The position numbers and the translations under genes were made by a program. The notes below the pieces were generated by a model that was not told where the DNA came from, did not search any database, and saw only the letters and a program-made list of their open reading frames with translations. A DNA stretch of 64,000 nucleotides from Otis tarda (Eukaryota > Chordata > Aves > Otidiformes > Otididae): assembly GCA_026413225.1 (NCBI GenBank), contig CM048591.1, forward strand, positions 77,116,009-77,180,008, given 5' to 3'. The first letter of the stretch is position 1. Each line of letters begins with the position of its first letter. Below are positions 49,032 through 61,900 of the stretch, in pieces.

Positions 49032-51470
49032 GTAATTTTAAATATTTTAATATGCATCGTCACTCTTGTGATTGTTCTGTGTTTGGGTGGCTTTAAAGCA
49101 CAAGAGTAAACCACTTATTTTGAGATTAATTTGTTTTTTCACATTCTTAAAACAAGGCTGAACAGTGTTTCTGGTATAGTACAGCATACTTCATCTGAAC
49201 TGGATCCTCCCTGAGATGGTGCTGAGGGGTCCAGGTGGAACATAAATGTTCAGCAGTTTCAGATGAAGTCAGCTGCAGGTGAATGGTGCTGATTAATACG
49301 GAAAAATACCGGTAAACCCCTGGCGAAGAATTTTGGACCTAGTGCTGCCATCTCTCGATAAGAACTTTTGAATCCTATTGCACACTGAAAATAAATAAAC
49401 TTGAAGAAAGGTAGTATTTCTGCAGCTTGGCTTCTAATAATGAAGTATTATTTGATGTTTTTGAATTCCATTATAGATTTCAATTACAAAATTGTGTTAT
49501 TTTCTAGGTTTATTGTAATTCTTTCATCAGTCTTAGTTTTCTGAGCTGCTTATTTGTAAGTGAAAATAGTTCCCAGTTTTATAGATCACTTATGTTGTGA
49601 CAAAGTCTGTCTCTAGGTGGATGTATTTTACTACCTCTCTGTCAATTGGCTTTTCACTTAAGCAGTAGTAGTACAACTGTAGCAGAAATACAGGATATGA
49701 CGTCTCACTCAGAGGCTGTAAAATAACGTGGATTCCTTTGGCTTTGGAAGGACCAAGAAAAAAGTATTAATCTGATTAAATTTTCCATTAATATGGTCAA
49801 CTACATGGTTTTTTTTAAGAGCATCTGTGTTTCCATACGCTGCAGTGTGACACATCATCGTATTGCGTACGTAAGGAATATTGGCAGGTCATAATGTTGT
49901 TCTCTTTTGACTTTTCTCCTAGCTATTATTAAATAGCCTAGTAAGTCAGTTATTGGAACTAGGTGTTTGGTATTTGGTATGACAGACATGTAGAATTTTG
50001 AAAATAGATTTCTCATCTGTTAATTTTCTTCCTGATATTCTGTTAGAACTTAATAAAAATAATGGAATATGGTAGTAATGTGGAGGAAGTTTATTTAAAC
50101 AGTGTGTTTTTCTTTTAGCAACACATTTGCTCAGACAACTCAGAATACTGTCTTGCAGATTTACACCACAGAAGTGTTTATCACTTAATTTGAAAAAAAT
50201 TATTTAATTCTGGGTTTTTTTTGGTGTGTGTGTATTTGGGTAAGACAAGCATTTCTGAATCAGCTGGTATCAGCCCTATTTTTCCAAGTGCCTTTGGCAT
50301 TATCCTGCCATAATATTGAATTGTGCAGCACAGAAATACTGTATTTTTGTGTGGGAAACTGTTACGTGGACAGCCTGCTAGTTTCCTTTTTTCATCATAC
50401 AGACAGGATAGTTACTGTGCCACTCAGTGTTGCCAGCTGTTGTACAGAGTGCTGGAGAAAATCACGGGTGAGAAAGTGAAATCAAGACACTACAGTGTAG
50501 CATGTCTCTCATATGGGTATTTACTTGGTGAATTTGGATGCTGTGCACCGTAAGCTTGCTGCATAGCAACTTTTTTCATATCCAAGTGACTGGTTGTAAT
50601 AGGAGGAAGAATTGGGTTTGTGCTGTTACACATTTCATGATTAGCTTTCTCTTTAGTAAGCTAATCCTTTTACTTTAGCTCACGTGACCAATTTTTCTTC
50701 CCATGCAGACTGTTACATGGGACTCCACTCTGAAAATGCCTGAGATTCAGATTAAGATCCTGATTCCTAATGTGGAATCTAAGCTTTATATTTATTACCA
50801 GAAACCAGTCTTCCCGAAATATGGATCTCAGAGCAGTTCTGACATTGTTGCAGTAAAATCAGAGAGTTTGTGTTACAAGGCAGGGAAGATGACCCACAAA
50901 ATTCATATTGAATTTCTGTGTATGAGTGTGTCAGGGATTTAATAATTCAAGGCGCAATTACCTTTCATTCGGTTGCCACATGTACTTATTTATATATTTG
51001 TTTATTAGATTTTATTTACTCCCTAAGGAGTATATATATATTACGAAATGTATTGCTCCAATTAAACTGTCATCCTTTGTTATTTTTAAAAGGTCTTATG
51101 AGGATAATTTTTATTGAATTTAATATGGTCGAGATAAATAAATTTTCAAATATTATGTTAGGGCATCAAGACTGATGCTTGTCCACTCTGGAAACGTGCA
51201 GCATGCAATGTAGTAATTAAAGCAACTCCTACATTCCCAATCTGTTTAGCGTGCTGTTTGAGTGATTACTGCTTCTTTTCTACTTGGGTATCTCTATATA
51301 GATAATAATTCAAGTAGTATTGTTGAAATATGTAGATAAAAACCTGTAAGCACCTTTAAATATGCTTTAATGACTGCTGCGTAGAAGACACAGAAACACT
51401 GTTTCTTCACATCGTGTGCATTTTTTTCCTAAGTCATTACAAATTTCCTTAAATCCTGTTGGTTTTATAC
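49032..51470 (+). other. MCTP1 intron with two candidate alternative ends
   Basis: The first 78 bases stay open in the MCTP1 frame to a TAA at 49107-49109; AATAAA occurs at 49390-49395. A second candidate is the segment from 50709 after ttcttcccatgcag, open in phase 0 to TAA at 50940-50942, with AATAAA at 51137-51142. Neither can be confirmed without transcript data. The rest is AT-rich with nothing recognised. Confidence 0.45.
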
Positions 51471-51570
51471 AGAATCATACAATCACAGAATGGGTTGGGT
51501 TGGGTTGGAAGGCACCTTTAAAGGCTTTCTAGTCCACCTCCCCTGCAAGGAGCAGGGACATTTCCCTGTA
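51471..51570 (-). mobile_element. CR1 LINE 3'-end fragment (minus)
   Basis: About 100 bp beginning AGAATCATACAATCACAGAA and containing GGTTGGAAGGCACCTTTAAAGG and the CCTGCAAGGAGCAGGGACAT motif. It is a very short, truncated CR1 3' end. Confidence 0.85.
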
Positions 51571-54500
51571 TAGCCTACATTTCAAAAATATATTTTCTTC
51601 TGAATAAATTTTGATTTCTTCAGATGATAGCTCCAGTTTGCTTGCGCATGTTGTCACATGTCAATGGTGTAAAAGGATTAAATCACCAAGCTGAAGAATT
51701 AAAAAATTAACTGCTAGTACTTTAATTTCAGGTACTTTAATTCCATACATTTGAAATGAGAGTGTTTGTTAAGAGCATTGGGGAAATACAAAAAAGGACT
51801 GTCTTCAACAAAAGAAGTCTTAGCTTTCCAATGTAACCATAGAGGCAGCATTGTGTCGGATCCTCTGTTTCGGGCAGTTCTGTAGCTGCAGTCCAAACCC
51901 AGCCCTGGTGAAGAAGACTTGCTGTTTGTGATGTGTCGTTCGGTAACGTTTTGACGCGGATTAGACTTTCCAAGGAGATCCTCCACTGCCTGAACTGGAG
52001 TGACTGAGGGTGACTGCGTAAGAAATACTGACGCTGCTGGAGGATGAGGTACTCAGTTGGAAGTTTGAAGTTCAGCGGTACAAAACTGGAGGCCTTGTTG
52101 CTATTGCTACCTGTCTGTGAGAGAGGTATATCACAAATTATTAAAAAAATAAGCCATCAGTTTGACACAGCAATAGTTTATTTTGTTTTGGGTGGAAGTA
52201 TCTTTTGTGAAGCCTTGAGGTGTGTGAAGAGGTGAGAGAGAGGTTTGGTACACACTGGAGTATTCTCTTCTTTCTCTTTCTGAAAGAAATTCTGATGAAA
52301 TGCAGCAGATGAGATGTTCCTTAGAATTTGTATCGGGAAGGTCCTGTTTCCTAGCGTCAGAACAGAGTACGTCTCTGGATTCAGACATCAGTTAAGAACA
52401 GCAACATACACATATGTTTGTCTAACTGTATGTAAAATTGTACGGCAGACTGGGAGGGGGGAGTACTCATCTCTGAGCCCTGGTCAACAGTGAAAAACAG
52501 TAATTAAGCAGTTTGCCATTTCTGTTTTTCCAGTAGGAGGATATTGGACATGGTTTCAGTTAGAGGAGAGTCAGTGTACTAGTTTCATAAGTAAGAACAC
52601 ACTGTTTTATTTTTGTGGTGCATTTTATTGGAAGAAAATGCGTAAGTAGCCTGCAGTTATCACTGAATATTGATGTAAGAGTATGGGCAGGTGAACAAAT
52701 CAGAAATTCTAACAGAACTTGTACGTAGGTATCTGGCTTTTGCAACCTAGTGCTTGTTCTAAGGCATAAAAATGAGAAATTTTGAAGTAATAATCAAGTA
52801 ATATCTCATTCAAGCTGTGTACATTAATGGAAGCCCTATTCTTCTGAGTTTTGACAGATGAAGGCAATCTGATTTGTTCTGATTTTTCAACAATTGTCAA
52901 TTGTGACTCAAAATTGATGAATGAATTATTCTCATACAACCATAAAAATAAGAACATCTTTAGTATTTTTGAGAAGTATAATTATTTCCAGCCTACCAAA
53001 CACAAGTAAGTTGCAGTAGCAGTAGTTCCAGTAATTCATTTGCATTTGCTCTGTGCTGTTAACCATACTTGTCCTTCACATTAATGCAGCATTTTTAATT
53101 ATTTTGCTTTGAGAGGACAGATCGCTTAGATAACTAGTGTAAACTAAGAAGCCGTGAAATAAATAAGTATTGGAAAAAATATGTATGTATAAAAATGTTA
53201 AAACCTGTGAAGTCTAAAAAATTTTTATTATTTTAACTCTTCTTTTAAAAGATAATGTGTTTATGGTGTACTTTCTGTGTTTTTCATTAATTTCTCCTTT
53301 TGATGATGAGTTTAAAAGGAGTCAGAGCCAGCAATGACTTGATGTTTCTTGGACCTGCCCGACGAAGCTTGTTGCGTTGGTTCCGCTCCCACAGTGTTGT
53401 GTTGATGTTTCCCCTTGGGAACACGTGGTGCTGCGCATGCCTGTGTGCCGTTTGTACGTGCATGCCTGCCCGTTGGCAATACGTGTGTGATGTCTGCGCA
53501 TACCGTGTTTGGTGTTGCAGTCGCAGGTGCCGCGGTGCATGCGACTTTTTCTGGCTCTCCAGCAGAGCTCAGCGCTCCAATTTCATCCCCGGAGAACTTG
53601 CGGAGTGACCGTGAGTTCACCAGAGCTGCGTGGCTCCCGTATCTTCTCTACAACAGGGGTTTCCAGCCGTGGTCCTGGAGGCAGCTCTTGGCCACAGGAA
53701 ATTAAAAACTCGGTAGCTTGATGAGAGCGGCAGCCTTGGGGACTGCTGTTCCACCGCTGCCCACAGCCTGAATGGCGTAGAAAATGGAAAAAAGGAAACA
53801 CAAGTGCTACTTGGATGTTGTTAGTTAATGAGAATAAAATCTGCAGCATTGCTTTTTCCTTAAATAAATTATCCCAGATTATGCTTAATATTTTTTTTTG
53901 CTTCATATGAAAATATTAACAACTTTAATACACTATCAATTTGCTTGCTGACTTAGATCTTATAATGCAATTTTTTTTTTTTAATTTACCAGAGGGATAA
54001 TAGCATAATAGAAAAAAAGAATGACACTGATGGACTCGGAGCATGGAATACTTTCAGACGAAAAGGTTCCGTGTAAATCATCCATCCTAATCCACCCTGT
54101 GCTGTATTGGCCCTCCAGGATGGTTTTGATGGCTTCAGCTTGTCCTGCTGCAGCTGCGGGTGATTCTGACGCGCTCAGCCAGAGCGGTCATAAGTTTCTG
54201 TAGCTGCTACTCAAACTGAACTCCCCAGAGCTGAACTAGTACTTGGTAGGTCGTTAGTTCTCCTCCTTGCTCGCAGCCTGGTCCGAAGCCCGCTGAGGCT
54301 GGGTTTGTAGCTGCGTAGGGTTCAGCAGCGACGAGGAAGGGGAGGAGCTGTGCTGCGTGGAGGTTTTCTCCAGAACCTACTGTGGGCCTCAAGCTGCTTA
54401 ATTCTTGTGTGCCTCTCCTGTAAAAACAGCTTTCTGCAGTTTCATAAAACATTTATATGTATATGTATATAAAACATACAGTACATTTAGTATCTATGTG

Positions 54501-55719
54501 TGTTTTCCAAAGCCACAGTGATACAGTTATTGACTTACAGCAGAGCCTTCAGGCTTTAGCTGTCCACAGCAACTTAAAAAATTTCCTCAGCAGCTGTTTC
54601 TTTTTCTTCTCCCCCCAAAAAAGTGTCTATTTGAATAATTTTTGGATATTTCAAAAATGTAATACCCACATATTTTCTCCCATTTTCATTTTTTTTTCCC
54701 TGGGTAATACTTTTATTTCTTAGCAAGGAAAATGTTTGCATTTCTAAATTTATTTCCGTTATCTGAAAGTGTTTTTGCAATAATTAATAAAAATTAAAAT
54801 TATGTTTTGTTTTTCATGACAAAGTTACAACTGAAATTAATAGCCTTTGATTTTTTCTTGCACAGTGTCAACAACAGGCTGCTAAATGCTATTAAATTTT
54901 ATAAATTAATTTCTTTGTGTTTCCACGGAACTGCTTTAAGCAACAGTTGTGTTCGCAGATAAATTGTCCACATCTGTCTTGGCCAGTGTGTCTCTTTTAT
55001 TTAGTCATTAAGAATCTATGTCTGTGGACACTTTGCCTCTGGCATATTGAGCATCATCTCTAGCAGTGCCAAGGTTTTACAGATTATTTAGGTAATGGGA
55101 CAGGGCCATTGACATTTTGGGTTCTTTGAAGAGTCAACATATGAAATTTTTTCTCTCCTGTGTACGTAATTATCAAACCAAAGAGCTATTTTTACTGCTC
55201 TGAAGCTAGTTAGCAGTGGTAACCTGAAGGGTTTTGTAATAGAGGCATGTTGTCCAGGGAGCCTTATGCAGGATTTCTCTTACGTGGCTACACCTGTGAG
55301 CTAAACAGTAGTCTTCCAAAAAATTGGAGTACATAAATTTTTGAAAAACTATCATTCAAGTATCAGTCAAAATTGAAGTCACTATCAGTAATGGCACATT
55401 CTTTCTTTTTTTTTTTTTTTTGTTCATTTGCTTATCTGTTTCTTTCTGTCTGTCTTTTTTTTTTTTTTAAAAAAATATTTCACGAAATGCTTTAACTCGG
55501 AAACGAGACGTTCATACCACCCAGAAAAGTATGCCTGGGTGCGAGGAGCGCTGCTGGTTGTCTGGAATAGTTTCAGTCTTGTGTGGCTGTCGCTGGAGTG
55601 TCTGTGTTGCTGCTTCAGTGGTAGTGGTGGTTAAATGTGGATCGTCCCGGTGGAGACAGCTGGCCCCCTTTTCTGTGTTGCAGAGAAAAGGTGATTAAAA
55701 TGCTCTATTTTATTTTCAG
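51571..55719 (+). other. MCTP1 intron before the micro-exon
   Basis: Mostly AT-rich. A CpG-rich patch at about 53330-53720 contrasts with its surroundings (see findings). Long T runs lie at 55405 and 55457. No gene is recognised. Confidence 0.5.
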
Positions 55720-55758
55720 ACAATGCTAATGAGGAAGAGTTGGAAAAGATCAAGTAAG
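55720..55758 (+). CDS. MCTP1: MCTP1 39-nt micro-exon in the C2A-C2B linker
   Basis: The 39-nt exon is preceded by ctattttattttcag and followed by gtaact. It encodes exactly 13 residues, TMLMRKSWKRSSK, which match the vertebrate MCTP1 linker after C2A. Both ends are phase 0, so it can be skipped without changing the frame. The peptide is very basic (two Arg, three Lys, one Trp) and may contact acidic lipids or a partner. A competing donor, gtaagg, lies five bases upstream at 55754; its use would give a 34-nt exon and a frameshift. The next exon (start of C2B) was not found before base 64000. Confidence 0.9.
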
Positions 55759-58675
55759 GTAACTTTTAGCATGTGGTCTTCTGGCTTTTTTTTTTTTTTT
55801 TTTTCAGAAGAATGATGACGTTTTACCGAACATACCATCTAGGAGTGAGAACTTGTGGCACAAGATTTGTTCTCCTTTTCATTGTGTTTTAATGACATTG
55901 TTTTGTGTTTCATCAAATCAAAATCATGAGGCGGTTGGGCTTCTAATGTAATCACTGAACCTCTCAACTTCGTTACAGCATTTCAGCTTGTCTTAATGTC
56001 GTCTAGTAACTTCATATCAGTGGCGAACATGTCCTGATTCTTCTTCTGGAACCTTTTATTTCCCATGTATAAGCAATTTCTGTAAAGCCTATTGTTACTG
56101 TTCACAAAGAATTCATGCCGAAGGGTGACTTTCATTTTCCTGTTACTTACTTCTCCGACTGACGAGAGCTTTTGTGCGTGGAGGTTTTCACAGAGATGTT
56201 CTCAAAGATGGATTTCCACGATTGCTGGACTGGCATGGATGACAATCATAGCCAGGCTTTCCCAGAGCAGAGTGGTTAAGGAATCTCTTTTCATCTCTGC
56301 TTTATACAGCTCTTCAGAGATCTCTGCGGGCAAATTCGGTATCTGGCTTTTCTCCTCTTGGGAGTCATCTGAGTGATAAAAAACGAGCAGTGTCTGCTCT
56401 TGTCCTCTAGGGAAAGACTGGGGGTTTGCAGTGGAATACAGTCCGGTTTTACCTTTTTCCTGTGTACGTTTCCAAAAAGTCAAAGAAAATGTATATAGTT
56501 TCTGAGTAGTTTTCTGGCCGCTCTTTCTTACCTAATACTGCCATGCTGCTTTCAAGTTCTAAGCCTTCTTTTTGTTTGCATAATTAAAAATAGAATTCAG
56601 ATTTCTCAGTCTTGAGCTACTATGGCAGATCTGGGGGTTTCTGAGGTATTACCCTGTAAAGGTGTTAAAATGAGAAAAAATTAAATAGCTCTGTGGGCTG
56701 GTTTCACTTATTTTATAAAATATTAACTTTTCTAGCATATTTGATAAAAAAATAGATTATTAATAAGCAGTGTTGTGTATAGTGCTCACTGACAAGTATT
56801 TGGACAGAATTTTTAGTTCTGAAAGGAAAAAAGAGTAGGGTTCATAATTCTTGGGTTATGGGTGGGGTTTTCACACAGTTTGCTTCTGTGATGCAGGACC
56901 GTATTCTATCGCTGTTACCTTCTCAAAATCTGTGAAGCAAAGCTACCTGGTGAACTGGTGATGTATTTTGTAGTATTTTGGTTCGCATATGGTTTGTGTA
57001 ACTTTTCCTGAAATGTCGAAGATGGTCAAACTTTTGAAGGGTTGATGAAGAGCTGTGAGGTTGGCAAGGGCAGAGCTGCTTTGTATCCTGACAGTGATGC
57101 GTTAACTCGTGATCTACATTTGTCTCAGCTGAAGTAATAATTTTACCTAGAGATGTCATACATACACAACATCTCACACGCACAGTTGTGTGTGTGTTTT
57201 ATATGGAGAAGTACCTCAGTTAAACCACAGGAGCTGATTTGCCTTGTGGGGCGCAGAGTTCCAAGGTCTGCTGTCAGGAAAACAGATTAAAAAATCTTTT
57301 ATTTACACAGACTTCCTTAAAAAAAAATGCTGTTCCCTGGGGTGCAGGATGGCCAACATTAAATAATCATCATTTGCAGATTTAAAAAATAATCTAGAAA
57401 TAGGTGCTTAATGCCATTAGATAATAGCTGTGAGATCCTTCTTCTTCAAGAAGTGATTGTCTTACGCTCCTGACAGCTGGGAAAAAACAGAATACTAAAA
57501 TTTTTTAGAGATATCCTGATAAAATTTCCTAAACCTGCTTATTTAACTCTAGAGTCTTTCCAGTGGCACTTCTAGTAAATTAATTTGATTTTAAAGATTA
57601 TGACAGCGTATTTTACTTTTTAAAATTTATGTGCTGGAAGCCTACCTTTCCTGTAACGTACATAGCTTGAAGTTAAGATCTAGCAGTGCAGACCACGATG
57701 GCACTGCTTGCGTTCGTGAGCTGCACTGCCTGCGCCTCGTTCCTTGGGCTGTGAAGAGATTGGGAACTGATTTTCTCTGTTACAGCACTGTAGTATTCAT
57801 GTGCTTGCAAAAAACTACTCTGGCCAAATTCTGAGTCTTTACTTCAAATACTGCTCCCGCTATGGACCCCAACGATGAGGTTAAGGTCTCATTAAGTACC
57901 CAGGTCAATGCAGCTGTGCGTTTTATCTGTTTTGTGTGTAAACCAGTGTTTTCAAACACATGAGTATTGTAAACATTTGTTAGGGGCGTTGCAAAAATGC
58001 AACACCACTTTAGCTTTTGTCATTAGGTTTTTTCCTTCTGTTACTGTTGCTGGTGGGGGTTTTTTGTTTTATCTTTTTTAGTTTTCCCTGTCCTGTTTGC
58101 TTTATTCCAGACATACTCTTGATCAGAATTCGTAGGAGCTGGATCACTCCCTGCACTGTCTAGGTCAGAAGGAATACTCATCTTTCACCAAGTCTGGCAA
58201 AAATGAAATTCAAACAGCTTTAAAGTCAGAGCGCTATGTCACATTATTTAGAGCAGGCAGACTTTTCTGTGAAGAATCTGAGGATAACAGTAAATATTTT
58301 GTGAAAAATCACCTCTTCCCTCTGTTGCTGTCTGGTTACAGGAGGTTCATTCAGAAAAGGGTAAGAGAGCAGTTTCTGGCGGTGCTGCCTGCTTACAGGA
58401 TAATGCACACCTTGATTTGAAAGTTTTATCCTCGCTGTGCTGAGTGGGAGAGATGGAGGCAAAAAAAAATGGGATATCAGGAACTTCAAAAGGTAACAGC
58501 AATGTCCCTGGAAGATGAGGTCAAGGGCAAGTCAAGTGCTGTTGGACACACCGGACCTCGCTTCCCGGGATTTCAAGTGTCTGAGATATTTAAAAGTCCA
58601 CAAATGTGCAGAGTAGAAGCAAAAAAGACAGAAAGTAGTATTAACAGCCTGAAAAGTTGTCTTCCTACGGTAAAG
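55759..58675 (+). other. MCTP1 intron after the micro-exon
   Basis: A 20-base T run follows the micro-exon at about 55785-55804. Nothing else is recognised. Confidence 0.5.
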
Positions 58676-58900
58676 TGGGAGCAATGGCACCTCAACTGGG
58701 TTTGACAGGTGTTTGTTTAATCTGTCCTTTAAAATCTGCTGTGATGGGTATTCTACAACCTCCCCAGAGAGTCGTTTCCAGTGCTTAACGATCATTTCCG
58801 TTAAAGGCTGGTTTTTGCCCTGGTGTCTAACAGTATCTCCCACGGTGCAAATTAAGCTCATCTCTTCCCCCAGCACAGATAGATGTGTTGTATCAAAATG
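58676..58900 (-). mobile_element. Ancient CR1-like LINE 3' end (minus)
   Basis: The minus strand reads MIVKHWKRLSGEVVEYPSQQ and ILKDRLNKHLSN, which resembles the last segment of CR1-clade ORF2 ([19 protein letters not shown]). The octamer tail is not recognisable and divergence is high, so it is an old insertion; boundaries are approximate. Confidence 0.6.
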
Positions 58901-61900
58901 ATTTGGGCCAAATTCATTTGCACATTTTGGAGTGAGTATGAAAAAAACAATATATATGTGTATGTATAGATACACTTCATGCAGAGGAGAATTTTGGGGT
59001 GCTCAAAATTTGACGATTAGGAGAGCGTAAGAGGAAAAAAAAGGGTGATATTTGGAACGAAGTTTTGCTGTGGGCAGAAAATAAGTCGAATAGTGAGAAG
59101 ATGGGAGAAATTAACAAGTCTGTGGTGGGGTGATGCCAGCCGGCATGTAGCACCCATCAGCAACATCCGAGAAACATTGCTGCGTTGCCAGCACCAGTTT
59201 AGCCACGAATGCAAAGCACAGCACCCAACGGGCTGCTGTGAGCAAGGTGACCTCCATCCCAGCCAGACCCAGCACGGTGCAGGGTGTTCACTGACCGGTA
59301 ATCGCAGAGTGTGGAGGAAGCCTCTTAGTAAGGACAGAGACTGCGACTGCCCTGGCAGTTACAGATACTTTATGTGCATCCCCACTTCTGCTGTCACACA
59401 GAGGGATGGGGACTTACTGGCCATTCCCAGAGAATAGAAATGTGACAGATAAATACATTTTGTTTTCATAAGCCTTGTTGTGTCCGTAGTTCTGTAGGAC
59501 GTGAAGTACACCGTCTAAGGTGGGAGCACCGAGGTCTGGTACCTGCTGAGAACTTCTCGTAGCTGGTACAGGGCACATACAGTGTGCTACATAAGTAAGC
59601 AAAATATCCCACGTTTACTCAATAATTGAGAGGATTCTCCTAAGCTTTCAAGGTGGAAAATTTCTGAAATTAAGGTTGGTTTGATCAGTTGTCAACATGC
59701 CTTCCCTTTCTGCTTACTTAGTTTACAAGATGAGAGCGTGGGAGTGATCAAGCTCTGTCGCTATTAATCTAAGTCTTCCAAAATGAAGATGAGAAGATGT
59801 CAGTAGTTTTTGCCTTGTAGCCAACAGTTGCCCTCCCTGGTCGTGAACTTGGATAGTAACCCCGGTAGCTGCTGTGTTCACGAGACAGTGAACTGGTGGG
59901 TTAGTGATCCTGTAGATACTCACAGGGAGGATGGGTGACCAAAAGCCACAGTGCTGCTGGCTGACCAAGCTGTTAATAGTCCTCATTCTTTTAAAAAGTT
60001 CTGATGAACTTGAGATGTTCTCACATAGAGGTTTGATTTTCTCTGAACAGCATTTCCTGATGGTAAGTTGTTTAGATGGAAAGTTTTTGACCAGCTCAGC
60101 TAGAGGGTGAGTGAGGTGCTACCCCATATAAATAGTTGACTTCATCAAATCCTACACTCCTAGAGAACTGATTAATATACTCAAAGCCTCTATTCACAAT
60201 TTGCATACAAAGAAATAAGAGTAGCTTATGTTTTCCTGTGTAACTATAACTATTTAAACAAAGGTAATTTTAATGAAGACAGCACCTTTTTCCCTTCCCT
60301 TCTCCCGTGTCTTCTGTTTCCCATGGTCAATAACAGGTTTAGATCTGGGAATACTAGAATGCACTAAAATGTAATAATACTCTTAATTTATACAGTTACT
60401 GTGTGAGGAGCCGTTTCAATGTGACTCTGATCAATTGGAACCAAAGGTCCGTTCTTCCCAGAAATGAAGATAAATTAGTCTAGTTTGCAACAGGCTATGT
60501 ATAAACTAACAGTGAAAATACGTTGTCATCCCAAGTCATAACGGAGAAGCTACTTGTGATTAATTACAATTGGTGATAAAAGAGTGTATTTACTGCCAAA
60601 AGCAAGTGACTTAAAGTAGTTTTTAATTTGCATTTAGATAACTGTTTTGGCTTTAATTGAGTTTTAGAGATTTTTTTGCATATACTTTTAAAAGAAAAAA
60701 TACAATTTATGAACATTTTAAACAAGAATGAATTGCAAAATATAGTGCTTTCAGCTCCTAACTGCTGACTCTTTTTTAGTTTTATTTTAGAAGCTTTTCT
60801 AAAAATCTGCATGTTCCAGTTGCACAAAATAAAGTGCCAAAAGCTGTGGCCTTATTAACTGATGCTTTTATGTCCAACTCAAAATACGTAGTTTACTTTA
60901 CTCCTTGCTTTTTCCTAATATCAGAAGTTCTTATGAAGCATTTTTTTTCTGTTTTAAAATTGAAACAAATGCTTTTCCTCTGGAATGAGTTGCGTCTTGA
61001 GCACAGAACAAAGTTGGAAATGACAAATAATGGTCTAAGGATTGCAAAGACAAGCAGAAGCGTAGAGTTGTATGACATGTCTTAAGTGAAGGAGTTTGCA
61101 ATCAGTTCAGTCTTTCAAACAAAACTCAGTGGAGTTTCAGAGTAGAAGGCAGAATAATTGAGTTTGGGTTTTTGAGACGACTTTTAAGATTGAGAAAATG
61201 CTTACTTTTGTAAGCCATGAAGTTCTAGATGTCAGTTTATCAGCTGTAAATAGTGCTGATGGAAAGCTACTAAATAATGGAACAGAAGTAAAAAACGTCA
61301 GAATAGATACATCTGTCTGTTGGACGTCTGGTTATAAAAATTATGCAAATATTTGGTGAGGCTTGTATTTGCATTACTTGTGTGTGAGTGATAACAGCTG
61401 ATACGGTCCACAATCTAAACAGCAGAGTAGCCTCTCAGTGTAGGGTTTTCGGGATTCATGCCCGCGGTTCGGACAGCACAGGGAGTTTCCATCCGGTCTC
61501 GGCGGCCGCTGTCCTTGTGCGTGTCGCGTTCACGTCAGTACTGGGGCAGTGGCCATCCCCGGCAGTAACGGCGTCGTCGGGAATCCCGTTCATTTTCCAA
61601 TAGGAGTCAGTGGAAGTCAGACAAGGGTGAAGGTTGGGACTGTACACGGGATTGACACAGCCTCTCTGAGAACTCCTGCCAGCACACCGTTGTCTCGTAT
61701 AGATATTTCCCTTTTCCAGAGAATTTCCAAGTCATAGCCTTCGTCATGTTACAGCAGAGCTGGTTCCAGCACTTAAGTAGAATGCAAACCGCAAAAGTGC
61801 ATGAAGTGCCGCAGAAGTCTCAGCTCTTACTACGAATATTGTCGTGTCACCACAAGGTTGGTACTGCGGTGACAATGTCGTCGTTAGAGCAGGCATCCTA

